Of a stretch of 64,000 nt of DNA, positions 29,558-37,774 are shown one piece after another (positions within the stretch are counted from its first letter, which is position 1; the number at the start of each line of letters is the position of its first letter). The stretch lies in the NCBI GenBank assembly GCA_900470805.1, contig UCCA01000015.1, positions 184,287 through 248,286 of the forward strand. The letters are read 5' to 3'. The notes beneath the pieces are model-generated. The model made no database searches. It saw only the letters and a program-made list of their open reading frames with translations, and was not told where the DNA came from. Origin of the DNA: Hyphomicrobiales bacterium (lineage in GTDB: Bacteria; Pseudomonadota; Alphaproteobacteria; Rhizobiales; Rhizobiaceae). Both the position numbers and the translations under genes were made by a program.

Positions 29558-32500
29558 CGTTGGTGGCCTCGTCGCTTTCTGCCGTGGACCACTCAGAGAC
29601 GCGGGCCAGATGGTCATAATCGCCGCCGAACTCAAATTGCTGGGCCGGAATGAGCCGCGAGGTAAAGCCCTTCTCGCCCGATTGCAGCAGCGCCACGAAC
29701 TTTATCAGCTGGTCGATCGAATCGGAGGCAAGATCGATCGCCGACTTCGCCTTGTCGCTGCGCGCCGAGAATTCGTTGTTGACGGTATCGACCTGAAAAC
29801 GGCTCCCCGGCCGCAGCCTGACATAGAGCAGGTCCTGCGGCACGCGTTTACCCGCATCCTGAAAGCCACCTGCCTTCAGCACTTCGGCCTCGAGTGCCAG
29901 CTGTGGATCGAGCAGCGCGCGCGCCTGGGCCGGCGAGGGGTTGTAGCCGGTCTTGTAGTCGATCAGGTCGGCCGCGTGCGGACCGGTGATATCGATCCGG
30001 TCTGCGACGCCGCTGAGCCGGATATCGACCTGCTCCAGCTGCATGGCCCCGCGCACTTCCGTCAATGTTTGCCGAATGCCCGGCCGCCGCTTCGCTTCCC
30101 AGTCGAGGAACGCCCGCGCGACTTCCCGGAAGCGCGGCCGCCACACGGCATCGATATGCGGCGGCAGTTGTTCCATGTCGAACAGCTCGGTGACGATCCG
30201 CTCCATCGCGGCCGCAGCATCCGGTGAACCGGCAATGTTGCCCTCGCGGATGAACCGATCGATGATGGTGTGATAAAGCGTGCCGCGCTCGGCCGCCCCG
30301 GGATCGCGATTGAACGGGTCGACGGCGTCGAGCCTCAAGACGCGGCGGGCATAGATCGCGTAGGGATCACGCCGCAGCCGGCCGACCTCGCTGAAGGAAT
30401 AGGATTTCGGCTGCACTTCGCGCGGCGGCGTTGGGCTCGGCCGCTGTGCCGGCGCCTGTCGCGGGCCCTCGTCGAGCAGCCCCGCCCAATGGATAAACTG
30501 CTCTCCGCGGTCGGTCAGGGCTGCCTCGAACCGCTTGCCGCCAAATGCCATCAACCGCTGCAGCCAGCGGGACGCAACGGTCGGCGTCGATCCATTGCGG
30601 AGCGCGCGCGTATAGACCAGATGCCGCGTGCCGTTCGCCATCTCGAAATCGTGCGCCAGCTGCCCGATCCGCCGCTCCGGCGGCTCAAGTCCGATCTCGG
30701 TCTTCATCGATCGGGATATGAACGGGTTGTTGGCGGTCTGCCCCGGCCACGACCCTTCGTTCAGGCCGCCGAGGATCAGCGTATCGACGCTCTGCAGGCG
30801 CGCTTCCAGCGTCCCGAAGATGAACAGACGGGGATGACTGAGCGCGCGCGGCTTGACTGCCTGGCCGGCAGACAGGGCGGCCATGACGTCGATCCACTGC
30901 GCGCCATCGGCCTCGATCTGCCCGTCCGTCTCGATCACCTCGCCAAGCATCGTCGCCAGCGTATCGCCGGCCTCGCCGGACCACAGCCCCGACAGGTCGT
31001 CCTTCTCGTCGCGCGCAATGGCCTCAATGGCGCGCCCGGTGCGCTCGGCCCAGTCCGAAAGCGTGAAGCGCGTCGTCAATCCGGGCTTTCCGGGATGGTG
31101 GCGCACAAGTGCCGATGCCAACGGCTCGGTTGCGTCTCCCACGCGTCGCGCCAGGTCACGCGCCAGATCGACGGCATGCACAGGCAATGCCTTTCGCCAC
31201 TGTGGTGCGTGCCGATCCAGCGCCTGCTCGGACAGCTGATGCTCGAGCAGCGGCCCGAGTGCGCTGATATCCACCTCCGCCACGCCGCCACGCAGCGCCA
31301 GCAATTCCAGCGCCGCCACCGCCTCGGTCAGCACGCCGCGCTCCAACCCGAAACGGGCCAGCGGATGCTTCAGCAGGCTGACGATCGCAACCGGATCGCC
31401 CGGCCTGAGTGCAGATTCGAGCAGCAACTGCAGCAGCGTTCCCTGCGGCGTGGCCGAAAGCGGCGTACCGGCCGAATCGTCGGCCACGATGCCGAACCGG
31501 GAAAGCTCGGCCATAACGCGGCGTGCAAGGTTGCGGTCAGGGGTGATCAGCGCCGCCCGGCTCTCGCCATCGAGCCCGGGCCGCTCCAGCGCCAGACGCA
31601 GCGCGATCGCGATCGCCGTCGCTTCCTCGCGCTCGTTGCCGGCCTCGATCAGCGAGACGTCGGCGAATGCGGAGGCGATGTCATCATCGGAGAGCGCCGT
31701 CTTCCAGCTGCCCCAGTCGCTGGTCGCCTCGGCGGGCGACAGCGCGTGCGACAGGATGGCCGCGCGCCGGGCCAGCGTTTCCGGCGCTTCGGCGAGCGCT
31801 GCCACGTCGTCGCGCGTCAGCCCAAGACGTTTCAGAAGCAGCGCAAGCCCGTATTGCGAATGGCTGCGGGCCGCCGCATCCGCCATGTCGGGCGCCACCA
31901 TCCGCCAATGGGCGTCGGGCATCCCGATATCCAGCCCCGGCAGGACGATCACGCCTTCGGCGCGGGCGGCCACGGCGGCGATCAGATCGGCGGTCGCCGG
32001 AACCGAACCGGTCGAGCCGGCGATGATGATCGGCCCGCTGGCCTGCATCGTCTCGATGCGATTGGCTTCCGCCCGCAGGATGGCATTGCGATTGCGCGCC
32101 GGCGAGGATTTTCCAAGCTCGTTCAAGCGCTCCGGCCAGAAGGCGCTGGCAATCTGCAGGAACTCCGCCGTCAGCTGCCACCAGAGCGCATGGTCCTTGG
32201 CGGAGAGGTTTCCGAGTTCGCTCCAGTCCCGGTCTTCGGTCTCGATCGAATCGATCAGCTCGGCAAGGTTCCGCGCCAGCCAGATCGCATCCGCCGGGCT
32301 GGCGGGTGCGACGAGCGGCGAGTCGGAATGAATGCTGCGCACGATCTCGGGGAGCTTGTTGCGCCAGGCAAGGATCAGCCGCGCCAGTTCCAGCAGGCGG
32401 GCGGTGTTGGAAAGCGGCTGCGCCAGATCCATTGTCGCCGGCAGCGCCTCGTCGAAATAACCGCTGTCGTCATCGGTTTCACCCAGCGGCCGGATAACGG

Positions 32501-32729
32501 GCAGAATGGCGGAGCGGCCGCCGAGCAGATCAACGAATGCCGAGCGCAGCACGCGCACCGCGCGCCGCGTCGGCAGATAGATGGTGACCTTGGACAGCGA
32601 CAGCGGATCGCTGGGGTTGTGGCGAAACAATGGTGTCAGCCGGCCGTCGCACAGGGTCTCTGCCAGGGTGGCAAGAAACGGTAGTCCTGCTGGAATGGTC
32701 AGAACCCTGGGCTGGTGCCGCTCGCTCAT
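29550..32729 (-). CDS. addB: AddB subunit of the AddAB complex, alphaproteobacterial type
   Basis: Partner of AddA in double-strand-break resection. 1059 residues. The N-terminal helicase-like part has no Walker A: the corresponding start reads RVLTIPAGLPFLATLAETL. The middle contains DTLILGGLNEGSWPGQTANN (about 685-704) and the C-terminus a PD-(D/E)xK nuclease (GTLYHTIIDRFIREG, then DRIDITGPHAADLIDYKTGY near 945). Only one cysteine (residue 27) occurs in the whole protein, so the four-cysteine iron-sulfur staple of Bacillus AddB cannot form. It starts 3 bases after murU and overlaps addA, which argues for one transcript. Confidence 0.93.
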   Translation of the reverse strand: MSERHQPRVLTIPAGLPFLATLAETLCDGRLTPLFRHNPSDPLSLSKVTIYLPTRRAVRVLRSAFVDLLGGRSAILPVIRPLGETDDDSGYFDEALPATMDLAQPLSNTARLLELARLILAWRNKLPEIVRSIHSDSPLVAPASPADAIWLARNLAELIDSIETEDRDWSELGNLSAKDHALWWQLTAEFLQIASAFWPERLNELGKSSPARNRNAILRAEANRIETMQASGPIIIAGSTGSVPATADLIAAVAARAEGVIVLPGLDIGMPDAHWRMVAPDMADAAARSHSQYGLALLLKRLGLTRDDVAALAEAPETLARRAAILSHALSPAEATSDWGSWKTALSDDDIASAFADVSLIEAGNEREEATAIAIALRLALERPGLDGESRAALITPDRNLARRVMAELSRFGIVADDSAGTPLSATPQGTLLQLLLESALRPGDPVAIVSLLKHPLARFGLERGVLTEAVAALELLALRGGVAEVDISALGPLLEHQLSEQALDRHAPQWRKALPVHAVDLARDLARRVGDATEPLASALVRHHPGKPGLTTRFTLSDWAERTGRAIEAIARDEKDDLSGLWSGEAGDTLATMLGEVIETDGQIEADGAQWIDVMAALSAGQAVKPRALSHPRLFIFGTLEARLQSVDTLILGGLNEGSWPGQTANNPFISRSMKTEIGLEPPERRIGQLAHDFEMANGTRHLVYTRALRNGSTPTVASRWLQRLMAFGGKRFEAALTDRGEQFIHWAGLLDEGPRQAPAQRPSPTPPREVQPKSYSFSEVGRLRRDPYAIYARRVLRLDAVDPFNRDPGAAERGTLYHTIIDRFIREGNIAGSPDAAAAMERIVTELFDMEQLPPHIDAVWRPRFREVARAFLDWEAKRRPGIRQTLTEVRGAMQLEQVDIRLSGVADRIDITGPHAADLIDYKTGYNPSPAQARALLDPQLALEAEVLKAGGFQDAGKRVPQDLLYVRLRPGSRFQVDTVNNEFSARSDKAKSAIDLASDSIDQLIKFVALLQSGEKGFTSRLIPAQQFEFGGDYDHLARVSEWSTAESDEATNDE

Positions 32730-32732
32730 CGC

Positions 32733-33464
32733 CTAGGCCAGTGCCCGGTATCGCCGGATCGTCTCTTCGGCATCGCCGATCGCCTCTGGCGTGCCGACGG
32801 TCAGCCAATGGCCCTCGAGCATCATGCCGTAAAGCCGGCCGCGCGCGATTGCCTTGTCGAAGTAGATGTTCACGTTGAAGGCGTCGTCAGGCGCGTCGTC
32901 GAGAAACGATGTCTGCATCGCGATCGCGCCGGCATAGACCACCGGATCCGGTTCGTCGGCGCGGAAGCGGCTCAGCCGCTGCTCCGCATCGCGGTTGAAA
33001 TCGTTCTTGCCGTTGTGGCCGGTGGTGTCCTCGAGTTTGACGCACAGCATCGCCATGTCCATTCGCTCAGCATCGAAGAATCCGGCTAAGCGCACAAGAT
33101 TGCTCGGTTGCCCCGCACGTTCCCCGATCCAGAAAAGATCGGCGTTGGTGACGAAGACAGGACCGCGATCGAGCAGTTTCAAACCTTTGGCCAGCCCGCC
33201 GCCATTGTTCATCAGCCCTTCGCGCTCGTCGGAGATGATGATCTCCAGCCTCTTGTAGGACTGGAGGTGATCGAGCATCTGGTCGGCATGGTGATGCACG
33301 TTGACCACGGCTCGTTCGACGCCGGCCTCGGCGAGCGAATCGAGCGCGTAGTCGATCATCGGCTTGCCGTCGATTTTCACCAGCGGCTTCGGGATCGTGT
33401 TGGTAATCGGGCGCATACGGGTGCCGAGACCGGCAGCCAGCACCATGGCTTGTTTGATGGTCAT
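32733..33464 (-). CDS. murU: N-acetylmuramate alpha-1-phosphate uridylyltransferase (MurU)
   Basis: MurU turns MurNAc-1-phosphate into UDP-MurNAc, the last step of the recycling route that bypasses de novo UDP-MurNAc synthesis in Pseudomonas and relatives. 243 residues, a single nucleotidyltransferase domain. Signature AMVLAAGLGTRMRPITNTIPKPLVKIDGKPM has the nucleotide loop (GLGTRMRP) and the K-P-L lysine; NNGGGLAKGL, VTNADLFWIG with the metal Asp, and the C-terminal NVNIYFDKAIARGRLYG and HWLTVGTPEAI follow. It lies 12 bases after the tsaE-amgK fusion, whose kinase half would make its substrate. Alternative: other sugar-1-phosphate guanylyl/uridylyltransferases, less likely given the neighbour. 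Confidence 0.87.
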   Translation of the reverse strand: MTIKQAMVLAAGLGTRMRPITNTIPKPLVKIDGKPMIDYALDSLAEAGVERAVVNVHHHADQMLDHLQSYKRLEIIISDEREGLMNNGGGLAKGLKLLDRGPVFVTNADLFWIGERAGQPSNLVRLAGFFDAERMDMAMLCVKLEDTTGHNGKNDFNRDAEQRLSRFRADEPDPVVYAGAIAMQTSFLDDAPDDAFNVNIYFDKAIARGRLYGMMLEGHWLTVGTPEAIGDAEETIRRYRALA

Positions 33465-33476
33465 GTCGTCCGAAAT

Positions 33477-34994
33477 CTATGATTCGCTGCTGACTATTCC
33501 AGTCCTTACGCACCAGTCGCGCAAGGGGGCAAGCGTTTCGTGCTTAAGCGCGACATCGAGATAGGCAAGCGTTCGCGGCATGTGCTTCATGTAACCGGGC
33601 TTTCCGTCGCGCTGCATCAGCCGCACCCACAGCCCGGCCAGCTTGCAATTGCGCTGCGCCGACATGATCGCCCAGCTTTTCAGAAAGCCTGCTTCATCGA
33701 AACCGCCCTGCGCGCGCCGCAGCGACAGGTAGTGCTGCATCAGTTGATCGAAGAGCGGGGACTCGATGGTCACCCGCGCATCCTGGGCGATCGAGGCGAG
33801 ATCATAGGCCGTCGGGCCGATCATCGCGTCCTGGAAGTCGATGAGCCCGACGCGCCGGATGCCGCTCTCCTGCTCTCGCCAGATGAGATTCGGCGAATGG
33901 AAGTCGCGCAGCAGCAGGTTCTTCTCGGCGGCGCCGAGTTGATCGATCAGGTCATCCCAGATTGCCAGATACTCTTCCCGCTCGACGTCGCTCGGCCCCG
34001 CGCCATCCCGTTTCCAGGGAAGGTGCCAATCGAGAACAAGGCGCACTTCCATCTTCATCGCCGTACGGTCGAAGTCGGGAATATGGTGCACATGCGTATC
34101 CGTTACCCGGATATCCTGCGGCATCCTCTTGGCATGTAGGGCGGCAAGGCACGCGACGCTTTCCAGATAGCGCTCGGCGATTGGCGTGCCCTTGTCATCG
34201 AGAACACCGTCGCTGCCGAGATCCTCGATCAGCAGGATGCCGTTGTCGTAATCGACGCGGTAGATCTCCGGCGCGGCAAAGCCGTCGTGGCGCAGGGCCT
34301 CGGCGATGGCCACGAACGGATAGGCGTTTTCGGCAATATGTGCGACCTTGGGGTAGGGCTTTCCGTCGAGCACCGGCGGCCCTTCGGGCAGCGGTGGCCA
34401 GTCCATCAGGATACGGCGAACACCGTCGCCGGTGTAGACGGCCTCGTACGCGCGTAGCGACGCATCGCCGGTGAGGAAACGACGCTTTGCCGAGGGATAG
34501 CCGGCGTCGCGAAGAAAGTCGCGAATGGCAAGCACGCGCCGTATGCGTGCCTCCCGCCTGCCGGGTGCCTGTATCGTCACCCGGCGCCCCGCGCCTTCAT
34601 GCGTCAACGTCAGCACGATGCGATCGTCCGGCAGCTCGCTCGCGGCCATTTCCGGCCATTCGACAAGGCATATGCCGTTCTGCAACGCCTCGTCGAAACC
34701 AAGCTCGGTGAGCTCGGCGGAATCGCCAAGCCGGTAGAGATCGAAATGCGAGACGGGAATGCGCAGGTCGTAGGATTGCACCAGCGTGAAGGTCGGGCTC
34801 GGTACCTCAAGCTCGGCATCATCGGCCAGCGCGCGGATCAGCGCCCGCGAGAGCGACGATTTCCCGGCGCCAAGATCACCCGACAATGCCAGGCAATCGC
34901 CCGGCTTCAAGGCCAGAGCCAGATCTTCCCCGAGGCGATCGGTTGCGGCTTCGTCGTCGAGATAGAGCGAGATGACAGGTGCGGTCGTCGTCAT
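33477..34994 (-). CDS. tsaE: Fusion of TsaE (t6A tRNA modification ATPase) and AmgK-type sugar kinase
   Basis: 505 residues in one frame joining two enzymes. Residues 1-145 are TsaE, the ATPase partner of TsaD/TsaB in making threonylcarbamoyladenosine-37 of tRNA: Walker A GDLGAGKSSL (39-48), VPSPTFTLVQSY (64-75), HFDLYRLG (83-90), VEWPE (111-115). From about 170 an aminoglycoside-phosphotransferase-fold kinase follows, starting FLTGDASLRAYEAV, with ILLIEDLGSDGVLD (253-266), catalytic RDFHSPN (363-369) and metal-binding LIDFQD (384-389). This half resembles AmgK, which phosphorylates MurNAc and GlcNAc at the anomeric position. The fusion is known in other rhizobia. It overlaps divL by 4 bases, and murU comes next. 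Confidence 0.92.
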   Translation of the reverse strand: MTTTAPVISLYLDDEAATDRLGEDLALALKPGDCLALSGDLGAGKSSLSRALIRALADDAELEVPSPTFTLVQSYDLRIPVSHFDLYRLGDSAELTELGFDEALQNGICLVEWPEMAASELPDDRIVLTLTHEGAGRRVTIQAPGRREARIRRVLAIRDFLRDAGYPSAKRRFLTGDASLRAYEAVYTGDGVRRILMDWPPLPEGPPVLDGKPYPKVAHIAENAYPFVAIAEALRHDGFAAPEIYRVDYDNGILLIEDLGSDGVLDDKGTPIAERYLESVACLAALHAKRMPQDIRVTDTHVHHIPDFDRTAMKMEVRLVLDWHLPWKRDGAGPSDVEREEYLAIWDDLIDQLGAAEKNLLLRDFHSPNLIWREQESGIRRVGLIDFQDAMIGPTAYDLASIAQDARVTIESPLFDQLMQHYLSLRRAQGGFDEAGFLKSWAIMSAQRNCKLAGLWVRLMQRDGKPGYMKHMPRTLAYLDVALKHETLAPLRDWCVRTGIVSSES

Positions 34995-37594
34995 TCTGCG
35001 GCGGCGTAGGAGGGCAGGTTGGCGGAAGGGATGCGGCAGATCACCGTTGTTCCCTTGCCCGGCTGGCTATCGATGACGACCTTGCCGTTGTGCAGGTTGA
35101 CGAAGCTGTCGACGATCGACAGGCCAAGGCCGGCGCCGCCACGTTTGCCGCTCTTGGCGCCGGTGGCGAAGCGATCGAAAACGTTGGCGATCATCTCCTG
35201 CGAGATGCCTGGGCCATGGTCGCTGACGGTGAACACGAAATCCGTTCCCTCGCGCTGGCAGGTCAGCGATATCGCGGCACCCTCGGGCGAGAAGTTCGCG
35301 GCGTTCGACAGCAGCTTCACCAGGATCTGCTTCAGCCGCTGCGGGTCGGCGATGATCGAGCCGAGCCGGGCCGGCGCGGTGATCTCCAGCGTCACGCCGC
35401 TTTCCTGCAGCCGGTCGGCAATCTGGATCGACACGTCGTCGAGCAGGTCGCCGAGATCGATTTCCGAATAGTTCAGCCGCATGATGCCGGCGTCGACGGT
35501 GGCAAGATCGAGAATGTCGTTCACCAGCGTCAGCAGCACCGACGAGGATGTCGAGATGTGGTCGATATATTCGGCCTGGCGATCGTTGAGTTCGCCAAGG
35601 CCGGGCGTGCGCAAGAGGTCGGTAAAGCCGATGATGTTGGTCAGCGGCGAGCGCAGTTCGTAGGAAACGTGCTGGACGAAATCGTTCTTCAGCTCGTCGG
35701 CCTTGCGCAGCGCCTCGTTCTTCTCGGTAAGCGCCCGTTCGGCACGCACGCTGTCCGTCATGTTGACGAAGGTGAGCATCGTCTGTGCGTTCGGCAGCGG
35801 GATGATCGCGTAATCGAGCACGAGGCCGGAGAACAGCTCCAGCGTTCCCTGGCTGGATCGGCGTTCGTCGTCGAAGCTGGTGATCAGCTCGGCAAAGGTC
35901 TTCCAGCCGTCCGGCTTGTCGTAGGATGGCAGGCAGGCGTCACCCAGCGCGCGGATATGCGTGCCCGGCTTAGCCTCGGCTTCGGTGATGCCCCAGAGCG
36001 CCCGGAACGCCGGGTTCGACAGCTGGATGCGCCCGTCGGGGCCGAACACCGCCACACCCTCGGAGAGGTGGTCGATGGTCTCGCCCTGCACCTTCACCAG
36101 CGTGTTGTAGCGGGTTTCCAGATCGACCTGCTCGGTCAGGTTCTCGAACACCCAGGTGGCGCCGCCCTGTGGATGCGCAGTCGCGAAAACGCGCAGCGTC
36201 TGGCCGTTTGGAAGGTGCCACATGTCGGTTTGGGTATCGAGCGCCCGATAGACCGAAAGCGCCGTTTCCTTCCAGCTCTTCCAGTTCAGCTGCTCCGGCA
36301 GTTTCTTGGCGGCGCGCAGCCGCTCGAGCAGTTCGGAATTGTCAGGCTTGCTCTCAAGGAAGGCGATGTCGAGTTGCCAGAGGGAAACGAAAGCCTGGTT
36401 ATAGAATTGCAGGCGCCGGTCGCCGTCGAAGATCGCGACGGGCGTTCCCAGATGGTCCAGCGTCTCCGCATGGCTCTTCAGCGTCCGCTCCAGTTCAGCC
36501 CGGACCGTCTCGATTCCCGAGATATCGACGGCAATACCGGCCGATCCGCTCGGAATTTTGACGTCGACGACATCGAGGAAGGTACGGTTGCCATGGATAA
36601 CGGTCGAAATCTTGTCGTGGAACGGCGATTCCGGTGTCGCCACCGAGCGAATACGCTCGCGGGCGATGGTCGTCAGGATTTCGCGACCCTCGGCAATGGC
36701 CTGATCGGGCGATGCCGCATCAACCGCTTCGCCATAAGCATGGTTCACCCATGTAAGTCGGCCGTCAGTATCACGCTGCCAGGCCGGCAGATCGATCGAA
36801 TCCAGCAACCCCTGGAAGGCCGAAATCGACGCCATCAGGCGATCGCGCTCGATCTTGATTTCCGCCAGTTCGGCACGAAGGTTGTTGAGTGCGACGAAGC
36901 GCACGAAGGCGCGGCCGCCGGAGACCCGGCCCTGCGCTTCCAGAACCTCTTCGCGGTGCGTCTCGACGACGATGTCGAAGCTCTTCGCCGATTGGCGCAG
37001 GCCGTCGATCGCGCGGTCGAGCTCTGATGCCGATCGTGGCTTCAGCCACAGCCCGAAGGCAAGGAATTCGTTATCCTGCGGCGCGCCGGTCTCCGCGGGC
37101 AGCTGCCCCAGCAGTTCGGGGCGTTCGTCGCCGTTCCAGATCACGATGCGGCGGTTCTTGTCGGCAATCAGCGCCTGGTATTGGGAAATCTGCTGCTGTG
37201 CGTCCGAGAGCGCCGAGCGCATCTCGCGGCTCTCGCTTTCGAGATTGCCGCGCTGACGAACCACCCAGAGCGTGGACAGCAGGGCGGCCGAGATGACGCC
37301 GATGACGACAGAAAGACCGACAACCTGCGTGGACGTGAAAAGATGCGCCGAAGCGGCAGCTTCGGCTTCCACCTGCGCGAATACCGGGCGGGCGACAGAC
37401 GCGATCGCGGTGCCCGCTGCGAACATCGTCGCCACGCGAGCCAATACGCCTCGTCTTTTCGCCGAAGCCTTGGGGGCGTCGACAGGTCTTTCGTTGGCCG
37501 AACTATCAGGTCGGGAAGCGGCGTAAGCGCGATTCCCCGCCTGTTTGATCAGGCCGTGCATCATTTCCGACATGCGCGGTATGTCTCCGTCCAT
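34991..37594 (-). CDS. divL: DivL-type PAS sensor kinase with tyrosine in place of the phospho-acceptor histidine
   Basis: DivL controls the CckA-CtrA cell-cycle phosphorelay in Caulobacter and is essential in several rhizobia. 867 residues; ATG at 37592-37594, or a second ATG 21 bases later (MSEMMHGL). Hydrophobic segments at about 50-68 and 90-112, a helical stretch, several PAS-like regions (for example around LPAWQRDTDGRLTWVNHAYG and EGVAVFGPDGRIQLSNPAF), then the H-box FVQHVSYELRSPLTNIIGF where Tyr645 stands at the histidine position. The ATPase domain keeps the N box (LVKLLSNAANFSPEG), G1 (VSDHGPGIS) and G2 (GGAGLGLSIV). Annotation pipelines usually call it a histidine kinase; the tyrosine and its position beside ahcY support DivL. 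Confidence 0.88.
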   Translation of the reverse strand: MDGDIPRMSEMMHGLIKQAGNRAYAASRPDSSANERPVDAPKASAKRRGVLARVATMFAAGTAIASVARPVFAQVEAEAAASAHLFTSTQVVGLSVVIGVISAALLSTLWVVRQRGNLESESREMRSALSDAQQQISQYQALIADKNRRIVIWNGDERPELLGQLPAETGAPQDNEFLAFGLWLKPRSASELDRAIDGLRQSAKSFDIVVETHREEVLEAQGRVSGGRAFVRFVALNNLRAELAEIKIERDRLMASISAFQGLLDSIDLPAWQRDTDGRLTWVNHAYGEAVDAASPDQAIAEGREILTTIARERIRSVATPESPFHDKISTVIHGNRTFLDVVDVKIPSGSAGIAVDISGIETVRAELERTLKSHAETLDHLGTPVAIFDGDRRLQFYNQAFVSLWQLDIAFLESKPDNSELLERLRAAKKLPEQLNWKSWKETALSVYRALDTQTDMWHLPNGQTLRVFATAHPQGGATWVFENLTEQVDLETRYNTLVKVQGETIDHLSEGVAVFGPDGRIQLSNPAFRALWGITEAEAKPGTHIRALGDACLPSYDKPDGWKTFAELITSFDDERRSSQGTLELFSGLVLDYAIIPLPNAQTMLTFVNMTDSVRAERALTEKNEALRKADELKNDFVQHVSYELRSPLTNIIGFTDLLRTPGLGELNDRQAEYIDHISTSSSVLLTLVNDILDLATVDAGIMRLNYSEIDLGDLLDDVSIQIADRLQESGVTLEITAPARLGSIIADPQRLKQILVKLLSNAANFSPEGAAISLTCQREGTDFVFTVSDHGPGISQEMIANVFDRFATGAKSGKRGGAGLGLSIVDSFVNLHNGKVVIDSQPGKGTTVICRIPSANLPSYAAAE

Positions 37595-37703
37595 TGTGCC
37601 GCATTACGACAAGACATCCCATTTTCGTAGCAAACGGACGCGTCCGTCTCCACGAATCGAGTGCTAAAACAATACTTCGGATAGGAATCGTCGGGAAGGT
37701 GTG

Positions 37704-37745
37704 TGCCAAAAAATAAGGGCGCCGCATTTGTCAATGCTGCGCCCG
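37704..37745 (-). terminator. Terminator after ahcY
   Basis: On the minus strand GGGCGC (37739-37744) and GCGCCC (37717-37722) close a stem with an inner GCATT/AATGC pair, followed by TTATTTTTT. It separates ahcY from divL. Confidence 0.8.
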
Positions 37746-37774
37746 TCTAGATGTTGTGGATATCGATCGTTCGA

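Noticed and set aside
29558..29635. 26-codon N-terminal extension of addA
   Set aside because: It lies inside addB, and the ATG at 29557 gives the expected short leader before the Walker A motif.
30270..32684. 804-codon plus-strand frame opposite addB
   Set aside because: Composition is rich in R, Q, G and D as expected of an antisense frame in high-GC coding DNA; addB on the other strand has clear family motifs.
34979..37027. 682-codon plus-strand frame opposite divL
   Set aside because: No recognisable domain, low-complexity R/Q/D content; divL has intact PAS and ATPase motifs on the other strand.
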